Assembly (NCBI GenBank): GCA_038110535.1
Contig: JAYNJW010000070.1
Location: 1-6,501, forward strand
Direction: 5' to 3'
Source of the DNA: Chordibacter sp038110535
GTDB taxonomy: Bacteria; Verrucomicrobiota; Verrucomicrobiia; Opitutales; Seribacteraceae
Length of the DNA: 6,501 nucleotides
Positions 1 to 5,043 of the stretch are shown piece by piece. The notes beneath the pieces were generated by a model that was given only the letters and a program-made list of their open reading frames with translations, searched no databases and was not told the DNA's origin. Each line of letters begins with the position of its first letter. The first letter of the stretch is position 1. A program made the translations under genes and the position numbers.

Positions 1-56
1 TCCTTAACGTTGCCGCTATTGAGTGCCTTGTTCCATTTAGCATTGGCTGCTTCAAT
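1..56. repeat. 56-bp exact direct repeat, copy 1 (partner at 531-586)
   Basis: Bases 1-56 are identical to 531-586, an offset of 530 bp. In both genes this stretch encodes 18 residues plus two bases of the N-terminal helix of the SnoaL-like fold, in the same frame. Identity stops abruptly at base 57 on the right side. The left limit is unknown because the window begins inside the repeat. Confidence 0.97.
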
Positions 57-161
57 CGTGATAGCAGGATTAACTTTTATTTCTTCAGTTTTTTGGCTAC
101 AAGCAACAATTAATGTCGATGCAACTAATCCAACTAATAACGCACGTAATAATGTATTCAT
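1..161 (-). CDS. SnoaL/DUF4440-like lipoprotein, 5' part only (runs off the window)
   Basis: Only the first 53 codons and two bases lie in the window; the gene continues past the left edge. The start ATG at 161 follows a good ribosome site (AAAGGAG, 7-8 bases upstream). The protein begins with a lipoprotein signal peptide: Arg6 in a short N-region, a hydrophobic stretch at residues 7-20, and a lipobox I-V-A-Cys21. Ser at +2 after the cysteine predicts outer-membrane sorting in a Gram-negative cell. After a short linker the chain enters the same SnoaL-like N-terminal helix (I-E-A-A-N-A-K-W-N-K) as the gene just upstream at 224-604. This is therefore a secreted paralogue of the cytoplasmic protein. 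It starts 62 bp after that gene's stop with no terminator seen between them, so co-transcription is likely. Ligand or reaction unknown. Confidence 0.8.
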   Translation of the reverse strand, partial: MNTLLRALLVGLVASTLIVACSQKTEEIKVNPAITIEAANAKWNKALNSGNVK

Positions 162-223
162 TTAGCTTACTCCTTTAATATTTTTGCTCGCGGCTTTCTT
201 TACACGAGAAACATGATTTTTTG

Positions 224-604
224 CTATTGGTTTACGTTCCATATATGTGTACGTGCTAACCAATTGCCATCTGAACTTTGCTCAAGTACGCTTGTGGTGA
301 TGCCCCCAAATGATGGCGTTTCACCATTGGTTTCTGCACCTTGAGCGTTCCATCTGGCAACCTGATAGATCATTTTATCTGTACCACCCACTTCGATAAT
401 TTCTAGTGTGTGGTTATGGACACCACCATCAACGAAGCCTTTAAATAGATTTTCGATTTCAGAACGACCTACTAGAGTCTTCCCATTTCCTGGTGAGAGA
501 GTGGCATTCTCTGTATAAAGTGCAGCCAGCTCCTTAACGTTGCCGCTATTGAGTGCCTTGTTCCATTTAGCATTGGCTGCTTCAATGATTGATCTGTTAT
601 TCAT
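224..604 (-). CDS. SnoaL/DUF4440-like protein (SgcJ/EcaC-type NTF2-fold)
   Basis: A complete 126-aa protein, the usual length for single-domain SnoaL-like/DUF4440 proteins of the NTF2 fold. Visible signs are an N-terminal helix with W-N-K-A-L-N-S-G (about 14-21), the typical A-A-L-Y-T-E-N-A-T-L block (26-35), G-R-S-E-I (46-50) introducing the second helix, and a beta-rich C-terminal half ending in a W-x-x-R-T-H-I-W strand. There is no signal peptide, so it should be cytoplasmic. The family is a cone-shaped pocket fold used by enzymes and binding proteins alike, and the sequence does not reveal which applies; the 'oxidoreductase' name common in databases is not supported by residues here. The start at 604 is fixed by AGGAG at 611-615. 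It lies 83 bp after the marR stop with an operator-like site between, and directly before the lipoprotein paralogue. Confidence 0.88.
   Translation of the reverse strand: MNNRSIIEAANAKWNKALNSGNVKELAALYTENATLSPGNGKTLVGRSEIENLFKGFVDGGVHNHTLEIIEVGGTDKMIYQVARWNAQGAETNGETPSFGGITTSVLEQSSDGNWLARTHIWNVNQ
531..586. repeat. 56-bp exact direct repeat, copy 2 (partner at 1-56)
   Basis: Same sequence and orientation as bases 1-56. It lies near the 5' end of the cytoplasmic SnoaL-like gene. Complete identity including third codon positions indicates a recent duplication or gene conversion. Confidence 0.97.
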
Positions 605-655
605 TTGTATCTCCTAAAGGGTTAAAAATTTAAATAATACCGTTCAATTTATAAT

Positions 656-673
656 TAATTAGCCGCCTAACTA
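656..673. promoter_or_regulatory. Second MarR-type operator, upstream of the SnoaL-like gene
   Basis: TAATTAGCCGCCTAACTA matches the perfect palindrome in front of marR (1202-1219) at 15 of 18 positions. It keeps the dyad core TTAG-N4-CTAA, with differences at position 3 of the left arm and at two central bases. It sits 52-69 bp upstream of the SnoaL-like start at 604, just before a TATAAA element (648-653) that could serve as a -10 box, although no good -35 box is visible at the right distance. Inference: the MarR protein encoded at 688-1191 binds both sites. Confidence 0.6.
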
Positions 674-687
674 TATGGCCAAAAAAA

Positions 688-1191
688 TCAATCAAATACT
701 TTGCTTTGCTCTTTCAAGAGTATTAGCTGCTTTAGCAAATCTTCTCTCTGTTGCACTGGAATAGCGTTCATCATCTTTTTGACTCGCGGGTAATAATCAG
801 GCATTACTTCATCTAGTTTGTCTTGCCCTGCAGCAGTAAGCCGGATTGAGTAGCTTCTGCGGTCTTCGTTATCTTCCTGACGAGCAACTAAGCCATCTCG
901 CAATAAGCCGTTAATCAGCCCACTCATCGTGGCTCTACTAACCCCTGCCTTCTCAGCTAACTCAGAAGGAGTAGAAGTCAAATCATCTTCACGCATTAGC
1001 AAAATAAGCACCCACCATCTGCCTTGGAGCAATCCATGTTTGGCAAGAAAACGATCTAAAGATTCAGCAAGTTCAGTACCGATACGAAGAATGTTCAAAA
1101 AGTGAGTCACTGAGCGTGAGTCCATATCTTCATATCGTTCGGCGAATTTTCTGAGGACTTTTGCGTCCGGAAGGTCTTTTAGTTGAAGCAT
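688..1191 (-). CDS. MarR-family transcriptional regulator
   Basis: A 167-aa winged helix-turn-helix repressor of the MarR family, which bind short palindromes as dimers and usually release DNA on binding a small molecule. The N-terminal helices run to about residue 65, the helix-turn-helix lies near 73-97 (S-E-L-A-E-K-A-G-V-S-R-A-T-M-S), and the wing near 107-119 carries the hallmark D-N-E-D-R-R followed by L-T-A-A-G. A C-terminal dimerisation helix (about 133-163) closes the protein. No cysteine is present, so thiol-based redox sensing of the OhrR kind is unlikely. Start choice is uncertain: ATG at 1191 has no ribosome site and coincides with the predicted transcription start, giving a leaderless mRNA. 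The in-frame ATG at 1125 would give 145 aa, the common family length, with only a weak GAAGAT upstream. The palindrome in its own promoter suggests autoregulation, and the SnoaL-like genes downstream are its likely targets. Confidence 0.93.
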   Translation of the reverse strand: MLQLKDLPDAKVLRKFAERYEDMDSRSVTHFLNILRIGTELAESLDRFLAKHGLLQGRWWVLILLMREDDLTSTPSELAEKAGVSRATMSGLINGLLRDGLVARQEDNEDRRSYSIRLTAAGQDKLDEVMPDYYPRVKKMMNAIPVQQREDLLKQLILLKEQSKVFD

Positions 1192-1197
1192 AAAGTC

Positions 1198-1226
1198 ATT
1201 GTAGTTAGCTGGCTAACTATTGTCAA
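1198..1226 (-). promoter_or_regulatory. Strong sigma70 promoter of marR
   Basis: On the minus strand: TTGACA (1221-1226), a spacer of exactly 17 bp, then TACAAT (1198-1203), five of six bases of the consensus -10 box. The predicted start point, six to seven bases past the -10 box, falls at about 1191, which is the A of the first ATG of marR. The spacer is almost entirely the palindromic operator, so a bound repressor would exclude RNA polymerase. Confidence 0.85.
1202..1219. promoter_or_regulatory. Perfect palindromic MarR operator
   Basis: TAGTTAGC-TG-GCTAACTA has 8-bp arms that are perfect reverse complements around a 2-bp centre, the size and shape of MarR-family operators. It overlaps the -10 box and fills the spacer of the marR promoter. 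A further copy of the left arm with one extra base (GTAGTTAG) occurs at 1254-1261, about 52 bp upstream, inside TGTAGTTAGTACA. It could be an auxiliary half-site. Confidence 0.8.
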
Positions 1227-1298
1227 CATCTATTAGATATTCTTCTGTTCTCTGTAGTTAGTACAAGTTGAGCAATAATATTTGTTGACCGCTTTGTC

Positions 1299-1325
1299 CC
1301 AATTGATGACGATTATCTCAATTGG
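1299..1325. repeat. 8-bp inverted repeat in the marR upstream gap
   Basis: CCAATTGA (1299-1306) and TCAATTGG (1318-1325) are perfect reverse complements separated by 11 bases. No T-run follows on either strand, so it does not look like an intrinsic terminator. It lies in the 200-bp gap between the end of the Cys/His gene and the start of marR, and may be a protein-binding site or a weak hairpin. Otherwise this gap shows only the marR promoter region. Confidence 0.5.
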
Positions 1326-1391
1326 CGACTGACGGCTTATGGCCCTTAGTACTCAGTCGACCTGCTAATTAGATTGCTTCAAAGCTGCCAT

Positions 1392-1742
1392 TCACTTAAT
1401 AACTTTTTTAATCTCGTCCACCGACTTAATTTTGCAGTACCCATTCGCTTTGCGGCCTCGTGAAAGTTTAGCGGCTGTCATGTTTAACAAGTGCATAGCG
1501 TCTTCTAATTGCTGTAATCTGCATGCGGCGGCACTTTGTTCTGCCTGAGCTTCTAGTGTGCGTCTACCGTGCACGTAGTTGGGGTGCTGTTCACCTCGTT
1601 TGATGGATTCGGCTTTGCGTGCGCCGTGCATGCGGCAAGTTCTACAACCATAGGCTGCTGGGTTATTGCAAGGGAGACCAGTTCTTTTGCTCTTAGCGGT
1701 ACATTGCTTCGCGCCATACAGTCTCATACTAGGCAAGGGCAT
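1392..1742 (-). CDS. Small Cys/His mobile-element protein with HGAR motif
   Basis: A protein of 116 aa from the ATG at 1742. This start is preferred over an in-frame ATG at 1760 because GAGG (1749-1752) stands six bases before it. The N-terminal part holds C14-x10-C25-x7-C33-x2-C36-x2-H39-G-A-R, preceded by A-K-S-K-R-T-G-x-P-C and N-P-A. This pattern is familiar from small uncharacterised proteins of prophages and integrative elements and looks like a metal-binding knuckle. An E-H-P-N-Y-x-H-G-R segment follows, then a helix rich in Ala, Gln and Leu, and a Lys-rich tail. Function is not known to me; nucleic-acid binding is a guess from the cysteines and high positive charge. It is the last gene before the marR cassette and is separated from the helicase by the iteron region. 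Confidence 0.75.
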   Translation of the reverse strand: MPLPSMRLYGAKQCTAKSKRTGLPCNNPAAYGCRTCRMHGARKAESIKRGEQHPNYVHGRRTLEAQAEQSAAACRLQQLEDAMHLLNMTAAKLSRGRKANGYCKIKSVDEIKKVIK

Positions 1743-1801
1743 TGATAACCTCGTTAACATCGTTGATTACACTTGCTGAGCGGGGTGAGCGAAGGCGTGA
1801 T

Positions 1802-1829
1802 TTTTTATTTAAACGCACACCTATGTAAA
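1802..1829 (-). promoter_or_regulatory. Possible promoter for the Cys/His gene
   Basis: On the minus strand TTTACA (1824-1829, five of six consensus bases) is followed after 16 bp by TAAAAA (1802-1807, four of six). It would start transcription about 50 bases ahead of the ATG at 1742. The region is AT-rich, so a chance match is quite possible. Confidence 0.25.
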
Positions 1830-1903
1830 GAACGTTACCTTCGTTGCCAGAGTTGCCGGACGAAATGAAAAAGTTTTTTCTAAAACCCTTCTTTTTATTT
1901 AAA
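1802..1903. repeat. Two identical AT-rich 12-mers, 90 bp apart
   Basis: TTTTTATTTAAA occurs at 1802-1813 and again at 1892-1903, in the same orientation and exactly 90 bp apart. The second copy lies in the most AT-rich stretch of the gap (about 1861-1917), between the two clusters of GTTGCC-type hexamers. Repeated AT-rich 12/13-mers are typical of DNA unwinding elements at replication origins. That role here is inference. Confidence 0.5.
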
Positions 1904-1996
1904 TTAATAAAAGTACTGGCAACAATGGCAACACCCCTCAGACCCTTATCCCGCATGACTTTCAAGTTGCCAGAGCTTCGGCTACGCTTCGGCAAC
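1834..1996. repeat. Iteron-like GTTGCC/GGCAAC cluster, candidate replication origin
   Basis: On the plus strand GTTGCC lies at 1843-1848, 1852-1857 and 1966-1971, and its reverse complement GGCAAC at 1918-1923, 1927-1932 and 1991-1996. A degenerate GTTACC at 1834-1839 extends the first set to three units of 9-bp period. The pairs at 1843-1857 and 1918-1932 are inverted relative to each other and match at 13 of 15 bases, enclosing a very AT-rich segment. The last hexamer lies within the final codons of the helicase gene. Short repeats flanking AT-rich DNA next to replication genes resemble the iteron origin of satellite P4, whose primase-helicase binds such repeats. The hexamer itself differs from the P4 iteron, so the function is inferred from layout. 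No complete DnaA box was noticed. Confidence 0.55.
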
Positions 1997-3334
1997 AGTG
2001 GCATCATCCCCAAGTTCCTCCCACTCGACACTCGTTCCAAACACTACTTCAAACTCTTTCCTTGCCACGTTAATGTGAGGCAAGTCATATCCTCGTTCTT
2101 GAGTATTAAGTATTTTCTTTCTTGCAGGAACTGCACTGGGGCATATTGTTTTCAACGCTGATGAAATTTGTTGTTGCTGGATAGGGCTGTACCTGCCAGC
2201 GTTCTTATCGTATTCTTTGTATTTCTCAATCAGGCTCTTAGTAGATCTGAAATTAGGCTTATCCCACTCGTAATACCCATCAAACATCCCCGACTGTAGC
2301 ACCTCATACCAGTAACGTTCAAAACCACTAAGCGACTGCAATCTTTGACTCAAATGCTCTTCGGTTAACGGGCGCTTTCTAATATTAAATTCTGTTAAGT
2401 CGAGATTGATTAAGTCGTACATCATCGCTGCAATAACATCATCATTTTCAAGCGCATCATTTACCGCATCGAAGTAAATCTGGTCCTGCTTATGCACTGA
2501 TGACAAACGAATAAACAAAAAGCGCCGGTCATCCTTATCTACATGTGCGAAGTGGTCGTGGTTACTTGCTGCAAAAAGCCTGTGGTATGAGTCAATCGTC
2601 CTTGAGGGTTGATGTTTTTGTTCGATACGGCAGGTGGGTTCGGTCACTAAGGACTTAAGTTTATCCAGTGACTTCTTATCCCCAGCAAATAGCGCCTCAT
2701 CCATACAAACAACGTAATTGCGCTCTAGCGAGGCATTAAACTGGCCAATCGCTTCACCAATATCAGAAACCTGTAGTGTAGTGCGCTGCCAAACTCTGCC
2801 AAGTAGCTTATAAAACGTTCCCTTACCAGTTCCCTGGCCAGATAAGAACACAACCATAATTCCAGGTTTGTCTTCAGGACGCTGCAGCATGTGCGCTAGG
2901 TAGCGAATTAAATAGTCAAACAAAGCCACGTTGTTATTGCAAATGACCGTATGTATGAACTCCTGGATAACAAACCAATCGCCTTGTTTTGGCTTTATTG
3001 ATGGCTCAATCCAGTAATTCAATGTGCTAGGTGGTGTCGCCAAAGGACTGAATGCAACAGCATCATACATAAAGGTATTGGGATTATTTACAAAGTTGTT
3101 ATATTCCACCTTGCTATTTGATGGGTATGGAAGGTTTTCTAATTCTCGAGTAATTAAGATTTGTCCTTCGGTGCGCCTATAAAAGCTTATCTCCTTTGCA
3201 ATCCCAGCTAATACATCAGCAATTTGGTCTTTATCAACAATACGTATTTCTCCAGATAGATTAAGTAAAGCAAATCTGTTTTGTATCGTGGCAAGAGCTG
3301 TTAAATGTTTTTGTATGTTCAAAACGCTAGCCAT
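1982..3334 (-). CDS. SF3/DUF5906-type replicative helicase
   Basis: A 450-aa helicase of the type found in phages, satellites and plasmids, where the ATPase unwinds origin DNA for replication. The ATPase core shows Walker A G-Q-G-T-G-K-G-T at 166-173, Walker B V-V-C-M-D-E with D212 and E213, a sensor motif A-A-S-N ending at N258, and the D-D-R-R-F stretch (268-272) typical of this group. Residues 1-150 lack a primase or zinc domain; an E-Y-N-N-F-V type segment near 77-82 and W-F-V-I-Q-E-F (120-126) precede the core. The C-terminal 100 residues are probably a winged-helix DNA-binding region, by position only. Start at 3334: its ATG overlaps the primase stop by 8 bases and has AGGGTGG just upstream. 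A longer reading from TTG at 3373 is less likely. It works with the primase just upstream, and the iteron-like repeats begin in its last codons. Confidence 0.9.
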   Translation of the reverse strand: MASVLNIQKHLTALATIQNRFALLNLSGEIRIVDKDQIADVLAGIAKEISFYRRTEGQILITRELENLPYPSNSKVEYNNFVNNPNTFMYDAVAFSPLATPPSTLNYWIEPSIKPKQGDWFVIQEFIHTVICNNNVALFDYLIRYLAHMLQRPEDKPGIMVVFLSGQGTGKGTFYKLLGRVWQRTTLQVSDIGEAIGQFNASLERNYVVCMDEALFAGDKKSLDKLKSLVTEPTCRIEQKHQPSRTIDSYHRLFAASNHDHFAHVDKDDRRFLFIRLSSVHKQDQIYFDAVNDALENDDVIAAMMYDLINLDLTEFNIRKRPLTEEHLSQRLQSLSGFERYWYEVLQSGMFDGYYEWDKPNFRSTKSLIEKYKEYDKNAGRYSPIQQQQISSALKTICPSAVPARKKILNTQERGYDLPHINVARKEFEVVFGTSVEWEELGDDATVAEA

Positions 3335-4367
3335 TAAAACCACCCTTCCTTGCGAAAAAGGTAAGTGTGCCAAGCGTTATTGGGTTCGCTTTGTTAGGTT
3401 CGTAGCTATTAACGACATTGATAAAATTCGCATCATCAAACCTGTGGGGCGCTGTTCGACACCAGTTCTCAGCAAGCTGCTCTGCACAAGCCCACCCAGT
3501 ACTCAATAATGACCACACTACATCACGGTATGTCTTGTAATTACAATCAGCTGAGATGTGATTTAACATCTCCTGCACTCTGGCTTTCTCCCGGGGTGTT
3601 TCATGTGTAGTGGATATATAAGATTTAGCTGATTTTTGAGGAGTTATCAGTGCATTACCTGCAACAATCAAAGGTTCTGGATTGACCATAGGCCAAAGTC
3701 CAGATTGATTAGCACTAAACCAAGATGCAATACTTAGTTTCTCAGCCGGACAAGATGGTAAATAGTGCATGCGTGAAATATCTTTAGTTGCTGGGTCAAG
3801 AATTCCGCCTAGAACCGCATTAAATCCTAACCAAAGGGCTTCATACTCACTTGGTGCTACCGCTCTAGCTAATGGAAAAATAAGCCTGTAACGCGGGTTC
3901 TGTAATGAATGGCTATAGGTGGTATAACCCAAGACTTTACAACCGTATATCCCAGATAATTGAGACTGGAATCTAGCTTTCATCTCCTCTAGAGTTGGTG
4001 GTTGAGGTTCACCAGGCTTGCCATCAATATCACAGATAAATAAAAATACTTCTTCCACATTGATATTAGAGCGTGTTGCATTTTCTTTTAACCAATATCC
4101 GCCGATTAACTTGCCAGCTTTGGTAGGCATGACTGTATGGCCAGAACCAATTACATAATTGATAAAGTCAAGCCAGCACATCTGAATCTCCAGCCCCTTA
4201 TTGCTGGTTAGATTGGCAAATTCTAGAAAAGCTACCCCAACACCTTTCTCACTATCTTGCCAATTATCATAAAAGTCTAGACCTTCAATCAAACCCAAAT
4301 CATATTTTGATAGGGTGGCACGATATGCTACGTCAGGTGGGTAAATGTAATCATCTTGATAATGCAT
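3327..4367 (-). CDS. AEP/PrimPol-type primase with PriCT-like C-terminus
   Basis: A 346-aa primase of the archaeo-eukaryotic superfamily as found on mobile elements, expected to make primers at the element's origin. The catalytic half contains F-L-F-I-C-D-I-D-G with the metal-binding D113-x-D115, then T-T-Y-S-H-S (149-154) with H153, and N-P-R-Y-R-L (157-162). D-P-A-T-K-D-I-S-R-M-H-Y-L-P (about 188-201) is the conserved block seen near the third motif. From about residue 262 the sequence E-M-L-N-H-I-S-A-D-C-N-Y-K-T-Y-R-D-V-V-W with a later W-C-R-T matches the PriCT_2 (primase C-terminal) helical domain. In many elements this is fused to the helicase; here the two are separate genes overlapping by 8 bases. 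The start at 4367 lies two bases after the alpA stop, with GGGGG inside the end of alpA as ribosome site. A relic frameshift of a longer fused protein cannot be fully excluded, but the helicase has its own good ribosome site. Confidence 0.87.
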   Translation of the reverse strand: MHYQDDYIYPPDVAYRATLSKYDLGLIEGLDFYDNWQDSEKGVGVAFLEFANLTSNKGLEIQMCWLDFINYVIGSGHTVMPTKAGKLIGGYWLKENATRSNINVEEVFLFICDIDGKPGEPQPPTLEEMKARFQSQLSGIYGCKVLGYTTYSHSLQNPRYRLIFPLARAVAPSEYEALWLGFNAVLGGILDPATKDISRMHYLPSCPAEKLSIASWFSANQSGLWPMVNPEPLIVAGNALITPQKSAKSYISTTHETPREKARVQEMLNHISADCNYKTYRDVVWSLLSTGWACAEQLAENWCRTAPHRFDDANFINVVNSYEPNKANPITLGTLTFFARKGGFNG

Positions 4368-4369
4368 AA

Positions 4370-4579
4370 TTATTTACCCCCTTGTTTAAGGCGAGCACAT
4401 AAATCTTCAATATCTGACTGCAGCCAAGCGGTCGTTCGGGGTGCAATCTTTATACCTGCAGGGTAACGACCATCTTTAATACCTTGCCACCAGGCTGAAC
4501 GGCTTACTGGGATTTTAGTTAGTACGGTTGGTAATCTGTAAAACCCAATTGATTGGGTAGGTTGTGTATCTGTTTGCAT
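4370..4579 (-). CDS. AlpA-like small DNA-binding regulator
   Basis: A 69-aa protein with the AlpA/excisionase-like winged-helix pattern: F-Y-R-L-P-T-V-L (13-20), V-S-R-S-A-W-W-Q-G-I-K-D-G-R-Y-P (25-40, the helix-turn-helix) and the I-K-I-A-P-R-T-T-A-W-L-Q-S-D-I-E (43-58) wing. Family members activate excision or integrase genes (coliphage-related AlpA) or act like P4 Vis, repressing early transcription and helping excision. The start at 4579 has TAGGA about nine bases upstream. It leads the replication module: primase follows after two bases. The 84-bp gap upstream (4580-4663) has no clear promoter by eye; it holds a run of six G on the plus strand at about 4642-4647 and is otherwise AT-rich, and could be a binding site for this protein. 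Confidence 0.87.
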   Translation of the reverse strand: MQTDTQPTQSIGFYRLPTVLTKIPVSRSAWWQGIKDGRYPAGIKIAPRTTAWLQSDIEDLCARLKQGGK

Positions 4580-4663
4580 CGCATTTCATCCTATAAAGTA
4601 TTTAACACGATATGAATAATATGCTCCTAAAAAACAGATTTTGGGGGGAGGATGTACCTTGGA

Positions 4664-5041
4664 TTATTTTTTTGCTTTAATAGCGTTCTCGAAGATTTGG
4701 ACTTCTCTAACAACCTTTGGGTAGTAATCTTTACGAAGCGAGGTTAGATCACCAGAGAAATGAACGCCCCATTTCATGACTTGATTAGCGAATTTAGTCG
4801 GGCTACTAAGATAATCTTTACTTAGGGGAACATTTTTTCTGCCATTAACATCCAAATAATCTGCCACAACTTTTGGCATAATTGAATTCCATAAGCGGTC
4901 TGAGCATAATTCACGATTGGCATAACCTGCGCTCTTAATAAAGCATGTCTCATCTCTTACTTCACACTCAATCTTTTCGCCATTAACTTCTATTTCAAAG
5001 CTTTCTAATGGCGGGGGGTCTACTCGGGTCTTACGTGGCAT
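4664..5041 (-). CDS. Unrecognised 125-aa protein between integrase and alpA
   Basis: I do not recognise this protein. It is 125 aa, soluble and Lys-rich, with no membrane segment or signal peptide. The N-terminus is basic (M-P-R-K-T-R-V-D-P-P-P), a short beta-like stretch F-E-I-E-V-N-G-E-K-I-E-C-E-V follows (15-28), then N-R-E-L-C-S-D-R-L-W and K-F-A-N-Q-V-M-K-W-G, and a helical Lys-rich tail ending A-I-K-A-K-K. Two cysteines near 26 and 33 and one near 46 form no metal-binding pattern. The start at 5041 lies two bases after the integrase stop, with GGAAAGG inside the integrase end as a distant ribosome site, so translation is probably coupled to integrase. Its position suggests a role in recombination control or early regulation, but that is from context only. 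Confidence 0.72.
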   Translation of the reverse strand: MPRKTRVDPPPLESFEIEVNGEKIECEVRDETCFIKSAGYANRELCSDRLWNSIMPKVVADYLDVNGRKNVPLSKDYLSSPTKFANQVMKWGVHFSGDLTSLRKDYYPKVVREVQIFENAIKAKK

Positions 5042-5043
5042 GC

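Noticed and set aside
1192..1391. Far attachment site at the marR/Cys-His boundary
   Set aside because: No stretch resembling the ssrA T-arm or acceptor end could be found there.
1966..1996. Hairpin GTTGCC...GGCAAC as terminator of the helicase gene
   Set aside because: Six-bp stem with a long loop, no T-run, and it overlaps the stop codon; better viewed as part of the hexamer array.
1729..2040. 103-codon minus-strand frame across the helicase/Cys-His gap
   Set aside because: It starts inside the helicase gene in another frame, has no ribosome site, and its G-N-S-G-N-E-G-N stretch simply reflects the 9-bp repeats. The repeat array explains it better, though comparison could overturn this.
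1844..2161. 105-codon plus-strand frame
   Set aside because: Antisense to the helicase end and the repeat region; composition shows no domain and all accepted genes are on the other strand.
3335..3373. Longer helicase start at TTG 3373
   Set aside because: Non-ATG start deep inside the primase gene; ATG 3334 has AGGGTGG at proper distance and the usual stop-start overlap.
3288..3509. 73-codon plus-strand frame
   Set aside because: Shadow of the primase/helicase junction with no ribosome site or recognisable pattern.
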